NCBI GenBank assembly: GCA_910585435.1 | Contig: CAJUEJ010000020.1 | Coordinates: 1-64,000 of the forward strand | Direction: 5' to 3' | From: an uncultured Hungatella sp. | GTDB taxonomy: Bacteria; Bacillota; Clostridia; Lachnospirales; Lachnospiraceae | DNA: 64,000 nucleotides | Shown: positions 43,461 through 52,278 of the stretch, piece by piece | Position numbering within the stretch: position 1 is the stretch's first letter | Layout: the number at the start of each line of letters is the position of its first letter | Notes under the pieces: model-generated | The model's input: only the letters and a program-made list of their open reading frames with translations | What the model was told of the DNA's origin: nothing | Database searches by the model: none | Made by a program: the position numbers and the translations under genes

Positions 43461-44699
43461 GTGGCAATCGTAAAACCATTTACATGCATCAGGCCGGAGT
43501 GCTCCGTGGTTTCAAAAGTGGCGGCTCTTCCCTATGATGTGTACAACAGAAAAGAGGCCTGCCAGGTGACCGCATCCAATCCCCTGTCTTTTTTAAATAT
43601 TGACCGTGCAGAGACCCAGTTTCCGGAGGATGTGGATATGTATGCGCCTCAGGTATACCACAAGGCCAGGCAGCTTCTGGACGCCTGGGTGGCTGACGGC
43701 ACCTTTGTGACAGACAAGGGGGATAATTATTATCTGTACCAGCTTACCATGGACGGGCGGAGCCAGACCGGGATTGTGGCCTGCTGTTCCATCGATGACT
43801 ATGAGACAGGAGTCATCAAAAAGCATGAGAATACCAGGGAAGACAAGGAGCTAGACAGAATCCGCCATGTGGATGTGACAGATGCCCACACCGGGCCTAT
43901 TTTTCTGGCGTATCGCAGCAATGAGGCACTGGCGCGTATCACAGGGCAGGTAATGGGGAATACTCCCCTGTATGACTTCGTATCCGAGGACGGGATCGGG
44001 CATCGGGTGTGGAGAATCGGGGATCCCAGGACAGTACAGGCCATTGAAGAAGGGTTTAAGGCCATACCTGCCACATACATTGCAGACGGACACCACCGGG
44101 CGGCTTCCGCGGTGAAGGTGGGGCTTAAGCGGAGGCAGGAGAATCCGGGATACACAGGGAGAGAACCCTTTAACTATTTCCTGTCTGTACTGTTCCCGGA
44201 GGAACAGCTGTTTATCATGCCCTACAACCGGGTGGTAAAGGATTTGAACGGCCTTTCCATGGAGAAGTTTTTCACAGCTGTTTATGAGAAGTTTGACGTG
44301 GCAAAGGTGGGAAAAGAGGCCTGCAGCCCTCAAAAGAAAGGAACCTTCGGCATGTATCTGGACGGCGTCTGGTATATGCTGAAGATAAAACCCCAGTTTG
44401 TAACAGAGGATCCGGTAAAAGGGCTGGATGTGTCTGTCCTTCAGGAGCAGCTTTTAGGGCCGGTTCTGGGTATCGGTGATCCCAGGACGGACAAGCGGAT
44501 CGATTTTATCGGAGGCATACGGGGGCTGGGAGAGCTGGAGCGCCGGGTAGCGGAGGACATGACAGTGGCCTTTTCCATGTACCCCACCTCCATACAGGAG
44601 CTGTTTGCCGTGGCGGATGCAGGGCTTCTCATGCCTCCCAAATCTACCTGGTTTGAGCCCAAGCTGAGAAGCGGGATTTTTATCCACAGACTGTCCTGA
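43461..44699 (+). CDS. DUF1015 family protein linked to serine synthesis genes
   Basis: 412 residues, soluble. Family features seen: start AIVKPFTCIRPE, VAALPYDVY, the central YIADGHHRAAS block (near 215) and a C-terminal FVGGIRG-like stretch (IDFIGGIRGLGELE). The start is GTG 43461, six bases after AGGAGG; the frame is open from TTG 43440 upstream, which lies before the ribosome site. DUF1015 (COG4198) genes often accompany serA/serC, so a serine-path role is suspected but unproven. No serB-like gene is adjacent. Confidence 0.85.
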   Translation: MAIVKPFTCIRPECSVVSKVAALPYDVYNRKEACQVTASNPLSFLNIDRAETQFPEDVDMYAPQVYHKARQLLDAWVADGTFVTDKGDNYYLYQLTMDGRSQTGIVACCSIDDYETGVIKKHENTREDKELDRIRHVDVTDAHTGPIFLAYRSNEALARITGQVMGNTPLYDFVSEDGIGHRVWRIGDPRTVQAIEEGFKAIPATYIADGHHRAASAVKVGLKRRQENPGYTGREPFNYFLSVLFPEEQLFIMPYNRVVKDLNGLSMEKFFTAVYEKFDVAKVGKEACSPQKKGTFGMYLDGVWYMLKIKPQFVTEDPVKGLDVSVLQEQLLGPVLGIGDPRTDKRIDFIGGIRGLGELERRVAEDMTVAFSMYPTSIQELFAVADAGLLMPPKSTWFEPKLRSGIFIHRLS

Positions 44700-44765
44700 A
44701 GGATTTAGCAGCTTATAGGACGATTACGCATTTATGAAGATTTTGTGACATTTTCGAAAAAGGCC

Positions 44766-44794
44766 TACAAAAAAATATGGTTTTCCTATATAAT
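44766..44794 (+). promoter_or_regulatory. possible promoter of the lipoprotein gene
   Basis: TATAAT at 44789-44794 has a weak -35 (TACAAA, 44766-44771) at 17 bp. The start would be near 44801, with AAGGAGG at 44841-44847 before the ATG. Confidence 0.45.
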
Positions 44795-44856
44795 ACATAA
44801 ATCTGACGTGCTCTGGCAATTTGAGAGTGCATTTCATTATAAGGAGGACAAGAAAC

Positions 44857-45447
44857 ATGAATTGGATAAAAAGAATCACGCTGTTTTTGGTTGTAGGCTG
44901 CCTGCTGTGCGGGTGTACCAAAAGCCACATTATCAAGAGGGAGGGAGATGATGAGAACAGTGATATGCCTCAGTTATCTTCTGAAGGAATTTTGTGGGAA
45001 CAGGTCTGGGAGGAATTCGAGAGCCAGTATGCAGATGAGGCCTGGTATCCGTTTATCGATTCGGTCAACGGCCTGATTGACCCGGAGAAGAAGCAGCTGG
45101 ATCTGTACCTGCTTCTCAAAGAGGAAATCTCTCCCCAGGAGGCGGCAGACTATGCCACAGAGGCCATTAAGGGATTTAACGATCTGATTGCGTCACAGAA
45201 TTCCAAATACGCATACTCTTCCGACAGCTCCTACGGCGGCTATGTAAGCCTGTGCAACGTATATGTGATGGTGGGCCTGGAAGAATACAAGGAAGATAAA
45301 GCCAGCTGGATGATAGAGGACACCATCCCGGCAGGAGAGTACCGCCCGGTGAATCCGGATGCACTTCCCACAGTGGAAACCGGGGAGGCAGGCCAGGAGG
45401 AGACTGGCGGAGATACAGGTACAGAGGAGACTGCAACAGCAGAATAA
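44857..45447 (+). CDS. putative lipoprotein, function unknown
   Basis: 196 residues. The signal peptide is MNWIKRITLFLVVGCLLCGC, whose last Cys fits a lipobox (LCG-C). The mature part is acidic, with no domain I recognise, and ends in a Thr/Glu/Gly-rich tail. A repeated aromatic/acidic core (EEFESQYADEAWYPFID) may be helical. The start ATG 44857 has AAGGAGG nine bases upstream; the frame extends back to 44821 without support. It is a single-gene unit with its own terminator. Confidence 0.75.
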   Translation: MNWIKRITLFLVVGCLLCGCTKSHIIKREGDDENSDMPQLSSEGILWEQVWEEFESQYADEAWYPFIDSVNGLIDPEKKQLDLYLLLKEEISPQEAADYATEAIKGFNDLIASQNSKYAYSSDSSYGGYVSLCNVYVMVGLEEYKEDKASWMIEDTIPAGEYRPVNPDALPTVETGEAGQEETGGDTGTEETATAE

Positions 45448-45461
45448 ATGTAGAGAGAATA

Positions 45462-45514
45462 AAAGACACCTGAGAGCCACACCTGGAGTGAGAGGCTTTC
45501 AGGTGTCTTTTTGG
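45462..45514. terminator. strong bidirectional terminator
   Basis: AAAGACACCTGA (45462-45473) pairs with TCAGGTGTCTTT (45499-45510), extended inward by GAGCC/GGCTT, and followed by more T. The complementary A run on the other side lets it serve the convergent gene at 45530-46507 as well. Confidence 0.9.
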
Positions 45515-45529
45515 TTAAATTCTTATCCT

Positions 45530-46507
45530 CTAAGAGACAGGCAGCCCGCTGTGGTAAGAATAATTCCCAAGCTGGTCAATGACCGGCTGAAAATCCATAT
45601 CCTGGACAGGAAGGCCTGAGGTAATGCTTTCATTCAGCAGATAGTAGACCAGCCTGCATTTCCCCATGCATTGATAGAACAGCTCAGGAAAAGAGCGGTC
45701 TGATGCCATCTGTTTTTTCCATGGATTACACCAGGTCTCATGATCCAGATTCAGGCTTTTTCTGGGATTGATCACCTGATCTGTCACCAGCTTTCGGGAG
45801 GCCGCCGGCTTTTTATTCAGGATGGACTCCATCAGCTCAAGCCCCACACGCTTGCGCCCGTGAGGATCTGACAAAGTCCGGCAGCCGAACCGGAGAGCCA
45901 CAATAGAACGGTGTACCATCCGGGGTGATACCTGGAAATTATTCTGATACGTGATGGGATAGTAGGTTCCGTTGATGCATGTGGATAAAAGCCGGGAGAT
46001 AAACTGTATTTCCAGGCCGTTGAGGCAGATGGTGGCCGCCTGATTAAATTCAGACGGTTTTTTCTTTTTGTATCTGTGAAGGAGAAGGGCATCGATATCA
46101 TTCTCCAGCTCAGCGTGAAGGCCATGATGGGCCATGCTGGGATTGGCAGTGTCATACTGGATCCTGCCATACACAAAGGGATGGCAGATGGAATCCCCGA
46201 TATAATGGCATATATATCCGCAGAAATAAGCCAGCGCCTGTTCCCGCTGCTGTTTGGAAGAAATCCTGGCTGTCTCCTCTAAATAGTTGACAAAAAAATC
46301 CTGCACGTGATGCTCATGCATGTAAGAACCCACATTCCGGTAATCCCGGTGACGCAGAATCGGAATATAATAAAAGAATATATCCGGCCCCTGAAGACCT
46401 AACTGATAGAGCCACCGATACTTGGCGATAATATGCTTTAACTGGTTGGCCGGCAAGTCATTATAGGCTTTCATGCCCATAATGTAATGGGTAGTAAAAC
46501 CTGGCAT
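45530..46507 (-). CDS. zinc-dependent phospholipase C-like protein (PF00882)
   Basis: 325 residues. The N-terminal segment PGFTTHYIMG and spaced His/Asp pairs (GLQGPDIFFY; MHEHHVQDF; CHYIGDSICHPF; HHGLHAELEND) match the zinc phospholipase C / S1-P1 nuclease fold with three metal sites. There is no signal peptide, unlike the secreted toxin-type enzymes, so a cytoplasmic role is likely. The substrate is unknown. The ATG 46507 follows AGGGA. It is convergent with the lipoprotein gene, sharing its terminator. Confidence 0.78.
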   Translation of the reverse strand: MPGFTTHYIMGMKAYNDLPANQLKHIIAKYRWLYQLGLQGPDIFFYYIPILRHRDYRNVGSYMHEHHVQDFFVNYLEETARISSKQQREQALAYFCGYICHYIGDSICHPFVYGRIQYDTANPSMAHHGLHAELENDIDALLLHRYKKKKPSEFNQAATICLNGLEIQFISRLLSTCINGTYYPITYQNNFQVSPRMVHRSIVALRFGCRTLSDPHGRKRVGLELMESILNKKPAASRKLVTDQVINPRKSLNLDHETWCNPWKKQMASDRSFPELFYQCMGKCRLVYYLLNESITSGLPVQDMDFQPVIDQLGNYSYHSGLPVS

Positions 46508-46550
46508 GGAGATCCCTGCTTTCTGAATGTATTTTTAAATCTCTCTGTAA

Positions 46551-46580
46551 ATTATACCATGAAAAAAGCTGCAATGCCAC
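46551..46580 (-). promoter_or_regulatory. probable promoter of the phospholipase C-like gene
   Basis: On the minus strand TATAAT (46556-46551) has GTGGCA (46580-46575) 18 bp upstream. The start would be near 46544, giving a leader of about 37 nt. Confidence 0.5.
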
Positions 46581-46676
46581 TGATAGTTTTTGGGTTTATA
46601 CATTTACTGCATAGGACAGGCCCCTATCCACATAGTATGAACCAAAGCTCCGGAACATAAAAGGGAGGTTCATGGT

Positions 46677-48050
46677 ATGATACAGAAGCTGCATGGGATG
46701 GTTTGGGGGCCGGTGCTGCTGACATTGCTTCTGACAGTGGGCATTGCCTATACCCTTCGTTCCGGAGGATTCCCTTTGTTCGGTATAAAAGTGTGGTGGC
46801 GGGAAACCGTGGGAAGCCTGCTTCGGGAAGATGGGGAGGCTAAGAGACAGAAAGGCCAATATGTGACAAAGGGGCAGGCAGCCTGCACCGCCCTGGCAGC
46901 CACCATCGGCACAGGAAATATTGTGGGGGTCGCCACGGCATTGACAGCGGGAGGGCCCGGTGCCATCTTCTGGATGTGGGTTTCCGCACTTACAGGCATG
47001 GCCACAGCCTACGCAGAGACATGGCTTGGAATCAGATACCGGTACAAAAACACACAGGGCCGGTGGGTGTGCGGGCCGGCAGTGTACCTGGACAAAGGGC
47101 TTCACATGCCGTTTCTGGGGATTTTTTACGGCATCCTGTGCCTTATGGCCTCCCTGGGCATGGGAAGCATGGTCCAGTCCAATGCCATCACCCAGACCAT
47201 AGGGTTTTCGGCCGGGGTGCCGCCCCTTCTCTGCGGGGTGGCAGTGACAGCCGTGACCTGCTCTGTGGCAGCAGGAGGAATCCTGCGGATCGGCAAGGTG
47301 GCGGAAAAGCTGATGCCCTGGGCAGCCGGGATTTACATATTTTTTTCATGCATCACCCTGGGGGCATGCTATGAGCAGATACCAGGGGCCTTTATGGATA
47401 TTTTCCGGTATGCATTTCTCCCTGAGTCTGTGGCAGGAGGCATAGGGGGATACGGAATCAGCCGGGCATTCCGCTACGGCATTGCCAGAGGCGTATTCTC
47501 CAATGAAGCCGGGCTGGGAAGCCTGGCAGGGCTTCACGGGGCCACGGAGAACACCACACCGGAAGAACAGGGCATGTGGGCCATGTTTGAAGTGTTTTTT
47601 GACACCATAGTGATCTGCACTCTGACAGCGCTGGTGATTCTGTGTGTGACCGGAAGAACCGGCGGCACTCTTCAGGGGTATGGGGACGGGGCTGTGTTGA
47701 CAGCCGGCTGCTTTGGTGTCGTGCTTGGAAATATGGGGGAATACCTGGTGTCAGGTGCCATGACAATCTTCGCCTTTGCCACCATGATCGCATGGTTTTT
47801 CCTGGGAAGACAGACGCTGGAAACAGTTCTGGAGCAAATCTCCAGATGGCTTCCTCTTTCAGCGGGGACACGAAACAATATAGAAATTGCATATCTGATT
47901 CTGTATGGGTACGCGGTGTTTATGGGATGTGTCAGCAACCTTGAAGCTGTATGGGCACTTTCAGATATCTGGAACGGGATGATGGCCTTTCCCAATATCT
48001 GCGCCCTTCTTCTGCTTCAAAGGCAGGTGAGATTTCCTAAAAGGAAATAA
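46677..48050 (+). CDS. alanine/glycine:sodium symporter (AgcS/AlsT family)
   Basis: 457 residues, about eleven membrane helices. Typical blocks: LRSGGFPLFG near 24, ACTALAATIGTGNIVGVATAL near 69-89 (the substrate/Na+ loop), GAIFWMWVSALTGMATAYAE and FSNEAGLGSLAGLHGATE near 275. It imports alanine or glycine with sodium. AGGGAGG precedes the ATG. It is a stand-alone gene, divergent from the phospholipase C-like gene. Confidence 0.9.
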   Translation: MIQKLHGMVWGPVLLTLLLTVGIAYTLRSGGFPLFGIKVWWRETVGSLLREDGEAKRQKGQYVTKGQAACTALAATIGTGNIVGVATALTAGGPGAIFWMWVSALTGMATAYAETWLGIRYRYKNTQGRWVCGPAVYLDKGLHMPFLGIFYGILCLMASLGMGSMVQSNAITQTIGFSAGVPPLLCGVAVTAVTCSVAAGGILRIGKVAEKLMPWAAGIYIFFSCITLGACYEQIPGAFMDIFRYAFLPESVAGGIGGYGISRAFRYGIARGVFSNEAGLGSLAGLHGATENTTPEEQGMWAMFEVFFDTIVICTLTALVILCVTGRTGGTLQGYGDGAVLTAGCFGVVLGNMGEYLVSGAMTIFAFATMIAWFFLGRQTLETVLEQISRWLPLSAGTRNNIEIAYLILYGYAVFMGCVSNLEAVWALSDIWNGMMAFPNICALLLLQRQVRFPKRK

Positions 48051-48101
48051 AGCCAGGATACATAAAACTGAATATGGGGAATCTGTGGGGAAAAGGGAGG
48101 A

Positions 48102-48129
48102 GAGCTGACGACCGTAAAGTCGTCAGCTC
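48102..48129 (+). other. strong stem-loop after the symporter gene
   Basis: GAGCTGACGAC (48102-48112) and GTCGTCAGCTC (48119-48129) form a perfect 11-bp stem with a six-base loop. No T run follows directly, so it is at best an atypical terminator. The remainder of 48130-48310 is A/T rich with no gene. Confidence 0.55.
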
Positions 48130-48294
48130 GAGTATTATGAAAAAAATCTTATAAGCATTTAGAATGGCAACTGCTTTTGTTTCTATGTTCCTAAGTATAT
48201 TCCCTATTCATGAAGAAATCATGTGTAGACTGTAAAAGGTTTTTGAATGATTTTTGAATAAAATATGAACTGCCTTATATTTTTGGAAAATTAA

Positions 48295-48365
48295 TCCGAT
48301 ATATTTAAATATGAGAAACAGTTAAAATGTTTCTCATAATCGGAGAAACGGCACAAAACGTGCCG
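48295..48365 (+). promoter_or_regulatory. leader of the FliD-like gene with two hairpins and a sigma-28-like -10
   Basis: TCCGATAT at 48295-48302 resembles the GCCGATAT -10 of the flagellar sigma factor SigD, but no TAAA lies at the proper distance. Downstream, ATGAGAAAC (48311-48319) pairs with GTTTCTCAT (48329-48337), and CGGCAC (48349-48354) pairs with GTGCCG (48360-48365). The hairpins lie just before the ribosome site at 48383-48389. Confidence 0.35.
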
Positions 48366-48399
48366 CAGGATAAGTATGAAAGAAAGGAGATGAAAAAGA

Positions 48400-49338
48400 A
48401 TGTCAGTTGGTGGAGTTTCATTAGGTTTCAATCCTTACGGCAGCAGCAGCTACAGCTATGGGAGAGGCAACACACTGGGCAGCTACGGCAACAACAGCAT
48501 GCTCAACAGCGATGACTGGACCAACAGCGCCAATGCAGAGGCTGAGAAGCTGAAAGAGAATCTTGGCATATCCGATACGACCAGTACCAATAAGACAGGC
48601 AGCACCAATAAGACCAGCAGCACAGGCACCACAGGTACCACAAAGACCTATGCCAGTGCAAGCAGCGTGTCCGGCTTCCTTATGGGATACCAGAACGTGC
48701 TCAAGGAGCTGGAAACCTCGTCTGCAAAGCTGACCGGCAGCAAGGCTAACAATGTGTTCCAGAGCTACGATGCAGCACTGAAAAAGTATGACGGAAGCGA
48801 AGCTTCTGCCAAGGCTTTAAGCAAGGCAGAGGATGATGTGGTAGCCTCCATGAAGGACTTTGTAGGCAAGCTTAACAACGCATTGTCTTACCTGAAGGCC
48901 AATGCAGGCCTTGGCTCAGGCGTAACCAGCCAGGCTGATTCCCTTAAGCGTTCCATCCCTTCTGAGAAGACCCTGGCACAGCTGGGGATCAGCTACAATT
49001 CAGAAGGAAATCTGGTGTTTAATGAAGAAGAATTCAGAGAGAAGCTTCAGAATGATCCGGAAGAGGTAAAAGGCCTTGTAGGCGGCCAGTACGGTATGGC
49101 GGAGCGCGTCGGCAGCAAAGCCACCTATGTGCTTGACTCCTCTGTGGACAGGATTGTGGGAAAAGAAGAGGCATCCAAGGCTTCTTCCAGCACTTCCGGC
49201 AGCTCGGCCAGTTCCGCATTTTCCGGTTCCAAGAGCGTTATGTCTGATTCCTTCCTGCAGTTTGCAAGCTTCGCTAGAGGCGGCGCTTACAATTTAAGCA
49301 ATTACTATGCGGTATCCATGCTGAACATTTTGGTATAA
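48400..49338 (+). CDS. FliD-C-terminus-like protein of unknown function
   Basis: 312 residues. The N-terminus is Gly/Ser/Tyr-rich and then Thr/Ser-rich (low complexity to about residue 90). Residues 180-255 resemble the end of flagellar cap protein FliD: LAQLGISYNSEGNLVFNEEE, then FREKLQNDPEEVKGLV, and later a Ser-rich linker and NLSNYYAVSMLNILV tail. No signal peptide is seen, as for proteins sent through the flagellar export gate. AAAGGAG precedes the ATG by ten bases. It lies just before the flagellar operon but has its own leader and terminator. It may be a secreted cap-like or filament-associated protein; this is inference. Confidence 0.6.
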   Translation: MSVGGVSLGFNPYGSSSYSYGRGNTLGSYGNNSMLNSDDWTNSANAEAEKLKENLGISDTTSTNKTGSTNKTSSTGTTGTTKTYASASSVSGFLMGYQNVLKELETSSAKLTGSKANNVFQSYDAALKKYDGSEASAKALSKAEDDVVASMKDFVGKLNNALSYLKANAGLGSGVTSQADSLKRSIPSEKTLAQLGISYNSEGNLVFNEEEFREKLQNDPEEVKGLVGGQYGMAERVGSKATYVLDSSVDRIVGKEEASKASSSTSGSSASSAFSGSKSVMSDSFLQFASFARGGAYNLSNYYAVSMLNILV

Positions 49339-49357
49339 GGTTGACATACCCACAATG

Positions 49358-49416
49358 GCTCTCCGTTGCAGGACGGGGAGCTTTTTAGGTGCCGCAAAAG
49401 CTTTTTTTGCTTTTTT
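49358..49416 (+). terminator. two tandem terminators after the FliD-like gene
   Basis: GCTCTCCG (49358-49365) pairs with CGGGGAGC (49374-49381) and is followed by five T. A second hairpin, GCAAAA (49394-49399) with TTTTGC (49405-49410), is followed by six T. They insulate the flagellar promoter. Confidence 0.8.
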
Positions 49417-49460
49417 AGATAATTTAATGAGATTTCAGAACTTAAAGTGAATAAAATCGG

Positions 49461-49489
49461 TTGACAGAAGAAAAGGATTGTGGCATAAT
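49461..49489 (+). promoter_or_regulatory. sigma-A promoter of the flagellar operon
   Basis: A perfect TTGACA (49461-49466), 17 bp, then CATAAT (49484-49489). The start near 49496 gives a leader of about 237 nt before flgB. This is the only strong promoter I see for the operon within the window. Confidence 0.75.
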
Positions 49490-49585
49490 AAATGTTGTAT
49501 ACGCTGGGGATTTTTTGCCCTTTTTCATGGATGATATGGAAAAGTACTGGAAAATTTATAAGAAAAATGTTTATTTTGCCTAAAA

Positions 49586-49687
49586 GCTGGGGGGGTATTG
49601 CGCAAAAGCCCCCTGTTACAGCATATTTTATAAAAACTGCATAAGACCAGTTATGAAGATGGTAAAAATTGACTCTTGAAAAAGAGT
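49586..49687 (+). other. structured leader of the flagellar operon
   Basis: GCT (49586-49588) and a G run (49589-49595) pair with CCCCC (49609-49613) and AGC (49620-49622) around a TATTGCGCAAAAG loop. Further down, ACTCTT-GAAA-AAGAGT (49672-49687) is a six-base stem with a GNRA loop. A long leader before flgB is regulated by a c-di-GMP riboswitch in some Clostridia, but the GEMM signature is not visible here. Confidence 0.45.
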
Positions 49688-49732
49688 GTTAAATGATAGA
49701 AAATAGGAAGGCAATGGTGAGAGGAGAAGAAA

Positions 49733-50128
49733 ATGATGTCATCAATTTACGGTAACGGCATTTCGCTGACAGAGAAGGTTCTTGATTATTTGTGGCAGAG
49801 GCAGGCGGTATCACTGAATAACGTTGCCAATGTAGATACCCCAGGGTTTAAGTCCCAGTATGTTACATTTGAGGAGGAGCTTGCCAAACGCTTATTCGAC
49901 GCAAGCAATTCTAAAAAAGCTCCCAGACAAAAGGTTTCCAACGCCATAGATTCCACCATGATGTGGGTGAACACCACATGGAACGAATCCAGCAGGCTGG
50001 ACGGCAATAATGTAGATATGGATCAGGAGCAGGTAGAGATTGTCAGAACCGCTTATGAATATCAATATATGTTAAGCTCATTTAACAATGATATGAACCG
50101 TTTGAAAAGCGCGGCCAGGACCTTCTGA
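49733..50128 (+). CDS. flgB: flagellar basal-body rod protein FlgB
   Basis: 131 residues, normal length. The N-terminal rod signature is present (RQAVSLNNVANVDTPGFKSQYV, residues 23-44), as is the C-terminal helix EIVRTAYEYQYMLSSFNNDMNRLKSA. FlgB forms the proximal rod with FlgC. Two adjacent ATGs (49733, 49736) follow GAGAGGAG. It opens the operon, but flgC, normally next, lies 13 kb downstream at 63215. Confidence 0.93.
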   Translation: MMSSIYGNGISLTEKVLDYLWQRQAVSLNNVANVDTPGFKSQYVTFEEELAKRLFDASNSKKAPRQKVSNAIDSTMMWVNTTWNESSRLDGNNVDMDQEQVEIVRTAYEYQYMLSSFNNDMNRLKSAARTF

Positions 50129-50163
50129 TTTTTTCTTAAGGGATACATCAGAGGGTTAAAGCC

Positions 50164-50526
50164 ATGTACATAGAGACTTCTAGTCAGAAAGGAAACCGTT
50201 TTATGGAGGGAGCATCATTTATTATACCCATGCAGCCATGGGGCACTATCGGAAATCTGAATATGAACGGCAGCCAGGAAACAGAGGCTGTGGTGAATGA
50301 AGAGGCGTCTTTATTCAAGAATATTTTCAGGAACGCACTGAATGAGGTGAAGGAAACGCAGGCGGACGTGGAATATAAACAGTATCTTCTGTCCACAGGC
50401 CAGTTAGACGATGCCCATACCCTGCCTATCGCGGAGGCGAAAGCAAGCCTGACCGTGGATGTGCTCATTGCCCTGCGGAACAAAACTGTAGAGTCCTACA
50501 ACGAACTGATAAAGATGAGTGTCTGA
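50164..50526 (+). CDS. fliE: flagellar hook-basal body complex protein FliE
   Basis: 120 residues. The C-terminal half has the FliE pattern FKNIFRNALNEVKETQADVE, then LLSTGQLDDAHTLPIAEAKASLTVDVLIALRNKTVESYNELIKM. It links the MS ring to the rod. Two starts are possible: ATG 50164 behind GAGGG, used here, and ATG 50203 behind AAAGGA, which gives 107 residues, closer to the family's usual length. Confidence 0.9.
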   Translation: MYIETSSQKGNRFMEGASFIIPMQPWGTIGNLNMNGSQETEAVVNEEASLFKNIFRNALNEVKETQADVEYKQYLLSTGQLDDAHTLPIAEAKASLTVDVLIALRNKTVESYNELIKMSV

Positions 50527-50559
50527 TGAGATTAAATTTGGCAAAGGTTGGATAAAGAC

Positions 50560-52278
50560 GTGCAAAATTTTAAAGAGAGCTGGCAGAATATGCCGGAAAA
50601 GACCCGAAAAATTATAATGATGATTGCCGGGGCAACGGTAGCAGTTGCTCTGATTGCGATCGTTGCACTGAATCTTGGAAGAAAGACAGACTACTCTACT
50701 TTGTTTACCGGTCTTAACCAGGATGAGGCTCAGCAGGTAGTTTCCCTTTTGCAGGAACAGGGGATTACATATCAATACAATGACAGCAACGGCTCCATAC
50801 GAGTCCCGGAGGCTTCCGTAGAGCAGACCAGAGTCAATCTCCTAAGCCAGGGATATCCCAAAAGCGGCTTTGCCTATGACATGTATCTGAGCAATACAGG
50901 TCTGATGAGTACAGAGTCAGATAAAAAACAGCTGACCCGCTACGAGCTGCAGGATCGTCTGGGAGCCACCATACGGATGTTTGAAGGGGTACAGGATGCC
51001 AAGGTGAACATCAGCGAGGGAGTGGAACAGCAGTATGCCTTAAGCGATACAGCTGCCACACCGGCCACGGCTTCCGTTATCATAACCATGCAAAGCGGCA
51101 GCACCCTGACACCTGAGAAGGCACAGGCAGTGAAGAACCTGGTTTCCCACTCTGTAAAAGGGATGAATTTTGCCGAGGTTTCTGTGTTTGACGCCAATAC
51201 CATGCTGGAGGTAAGCGGAGACGAAGGAGGAACCGCCTCTGGCAACACCACGGATCTGGCAAGCCTGACCACCCTGGTGGAAAGCAACATAGCAGCCAAT
51301 GTGCGCCGGGTTCTGGAGCAGCTTTACGGCACCGGCAACGTAGCCGTATCCGTAAAGGGAACGCTCAATATGGAGAGCCTGATTCAGGAGATCACCCAGT
51401 ACACCACGCCTGACAAGATTGACGAGCAGGATAAGTCAGGGCTTTTGCAGTCAGAGGATACCACCACAGAGAATACATCATCCTCTGCCATGACAGCCAG
51501 CGGGGTTGTGGGAGCCGACGCCAATGCAGATACCCCCAGATACACCAACAACGACGGTACCGGACAGAATGCGGACACCTACTATAACGGAACCGCATCC
51601 AGGGTTTGGCTATATAATGTATTAAAGGAACAGCGCCAGATTAATCCCGGCGTGCTGGAGGATGTCTCCATCGGTGTGGTGATCAATACAGAAGACACCA
51701 CCACTGTAAGCGAGACCGAGTTAAAGCGGCTGGTAGCAAACTCCGCAGGCATTCCTGTGGAGACAGTGGATGATAAAGTGACTGTTGTCCGTGCCATGGG
51801 GCCGACCCAGGAGGTTGTGAATCCGCCTGTAGTTCCGGTGACAGGCCCGGCTCTGATTCTTCAGGCCATTCCGCTGCCGGTATTGATTGCTATCGGTGCA
51901 GGAATCCTGCTCCTCCTTCTTCTTCTGATTCTGCTTCTTGTCAGAAAATCGAAGAAGCGCAAGATGCCTGAGGTTGTCATGGAAGGCGACGAGTTTATCG
52001 AAGGAGATCAGATGTCCGAAGGAGAGTTCCCGGCAGAAGAGATTCAGTCCGAAGATGGTCAGCCTGTTACTATGGCTGCTCCTGAAGAAGAAGACGAGTT
52101 TGCGAAGAATGAGGAGATTCTTAATCTCCGTATGCAGCGCAGCCTGCGCCTGAAACAGAATATAGGCGACTTTGTGGATCAGAATCCGCAGATCGCAGCC
52201 AAGCTTATCCAGAGCTGGCTGAGAGGAGAGGAGGGAGACGACGATGGCAGAGCCCAAAGAGCTAATAGAAAGCAGTAG
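50560..52278 (+). CDS. fliF: flagellar MS-ring protein FliF
   Basis: 572 residues. The N-terminal membrane helix (about 20-42) is followed by the YscJ/FliF ring-building motifs (YSTLFTGLNQDEAQQVVSLL; IRVPEASVEQTRVNLLSQGYPKSG) and a long periplasmic domain with a Thr/Ser/Asp-rich insert (about 300-345). The C-terminal helix is at about 435-460, with a cytoplasmic FliG-binding tail. GTG 50560 is chosen over TTG 50548 because the latter abuts its possible ribosome site. The end overlaps fliG by 35 bp. Confidence 0.93.
   Translation: MQNFKESWQNMPEKTRKIIMMIAGATVAVALIAIVALNLGRKTDYSTLFTGLNQDEAQQVVSLLQEQGITYQYNDSNGSIRVPEASVEQTRVNLLSQGYPKSGFAYDMYLSNTGLMSTESDKKQLTRYELQDRLGATIRMFEGVQDAKVNISEGVEQQYALSDTAATPATASVIITMQSGSTLTPEKAQAVKNLVSHSVKGMNFAEVSVFDANTMLEVSGDEGGTASGNTTDLASLTTLVESNIAANVRRVLEQLYGTGNVAVSVKGTLNMESLIQEITQYTTPDKIDEQDKSGLLQSEDTTTENTSSSAMTASGVVGADANADTPRYTNNDGTGQNADTYYNGTASRVWLYNVLKEQRQINPGVLEDVSIGVVINTEDTTTVSETELKRLVANSAGIPVETVDDKVTVVRAMGPTQEVVNPPVVPVTGPALILQAIPLPVLIAIGAGILLLLLLLILLLVRKSKKRKMPEVVMEGDEFIEGDQMSEGEFPAEEIQSEDGQPVTMAAPEEEDEFAKNEEILNLRMQRSLRLKQNIGDFVDQNPQIAAKLIQSWLRGEEGDDDGRAQRANRKQ

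Noticed and set aside
49496..49732. c-di-GMP (GEMM) riboswitch before flgB
   Set aside because: GCGCAAAAGCC resembles part of the motif, but the paired GGCAAACC and tetraloop-receptor layout are not present.
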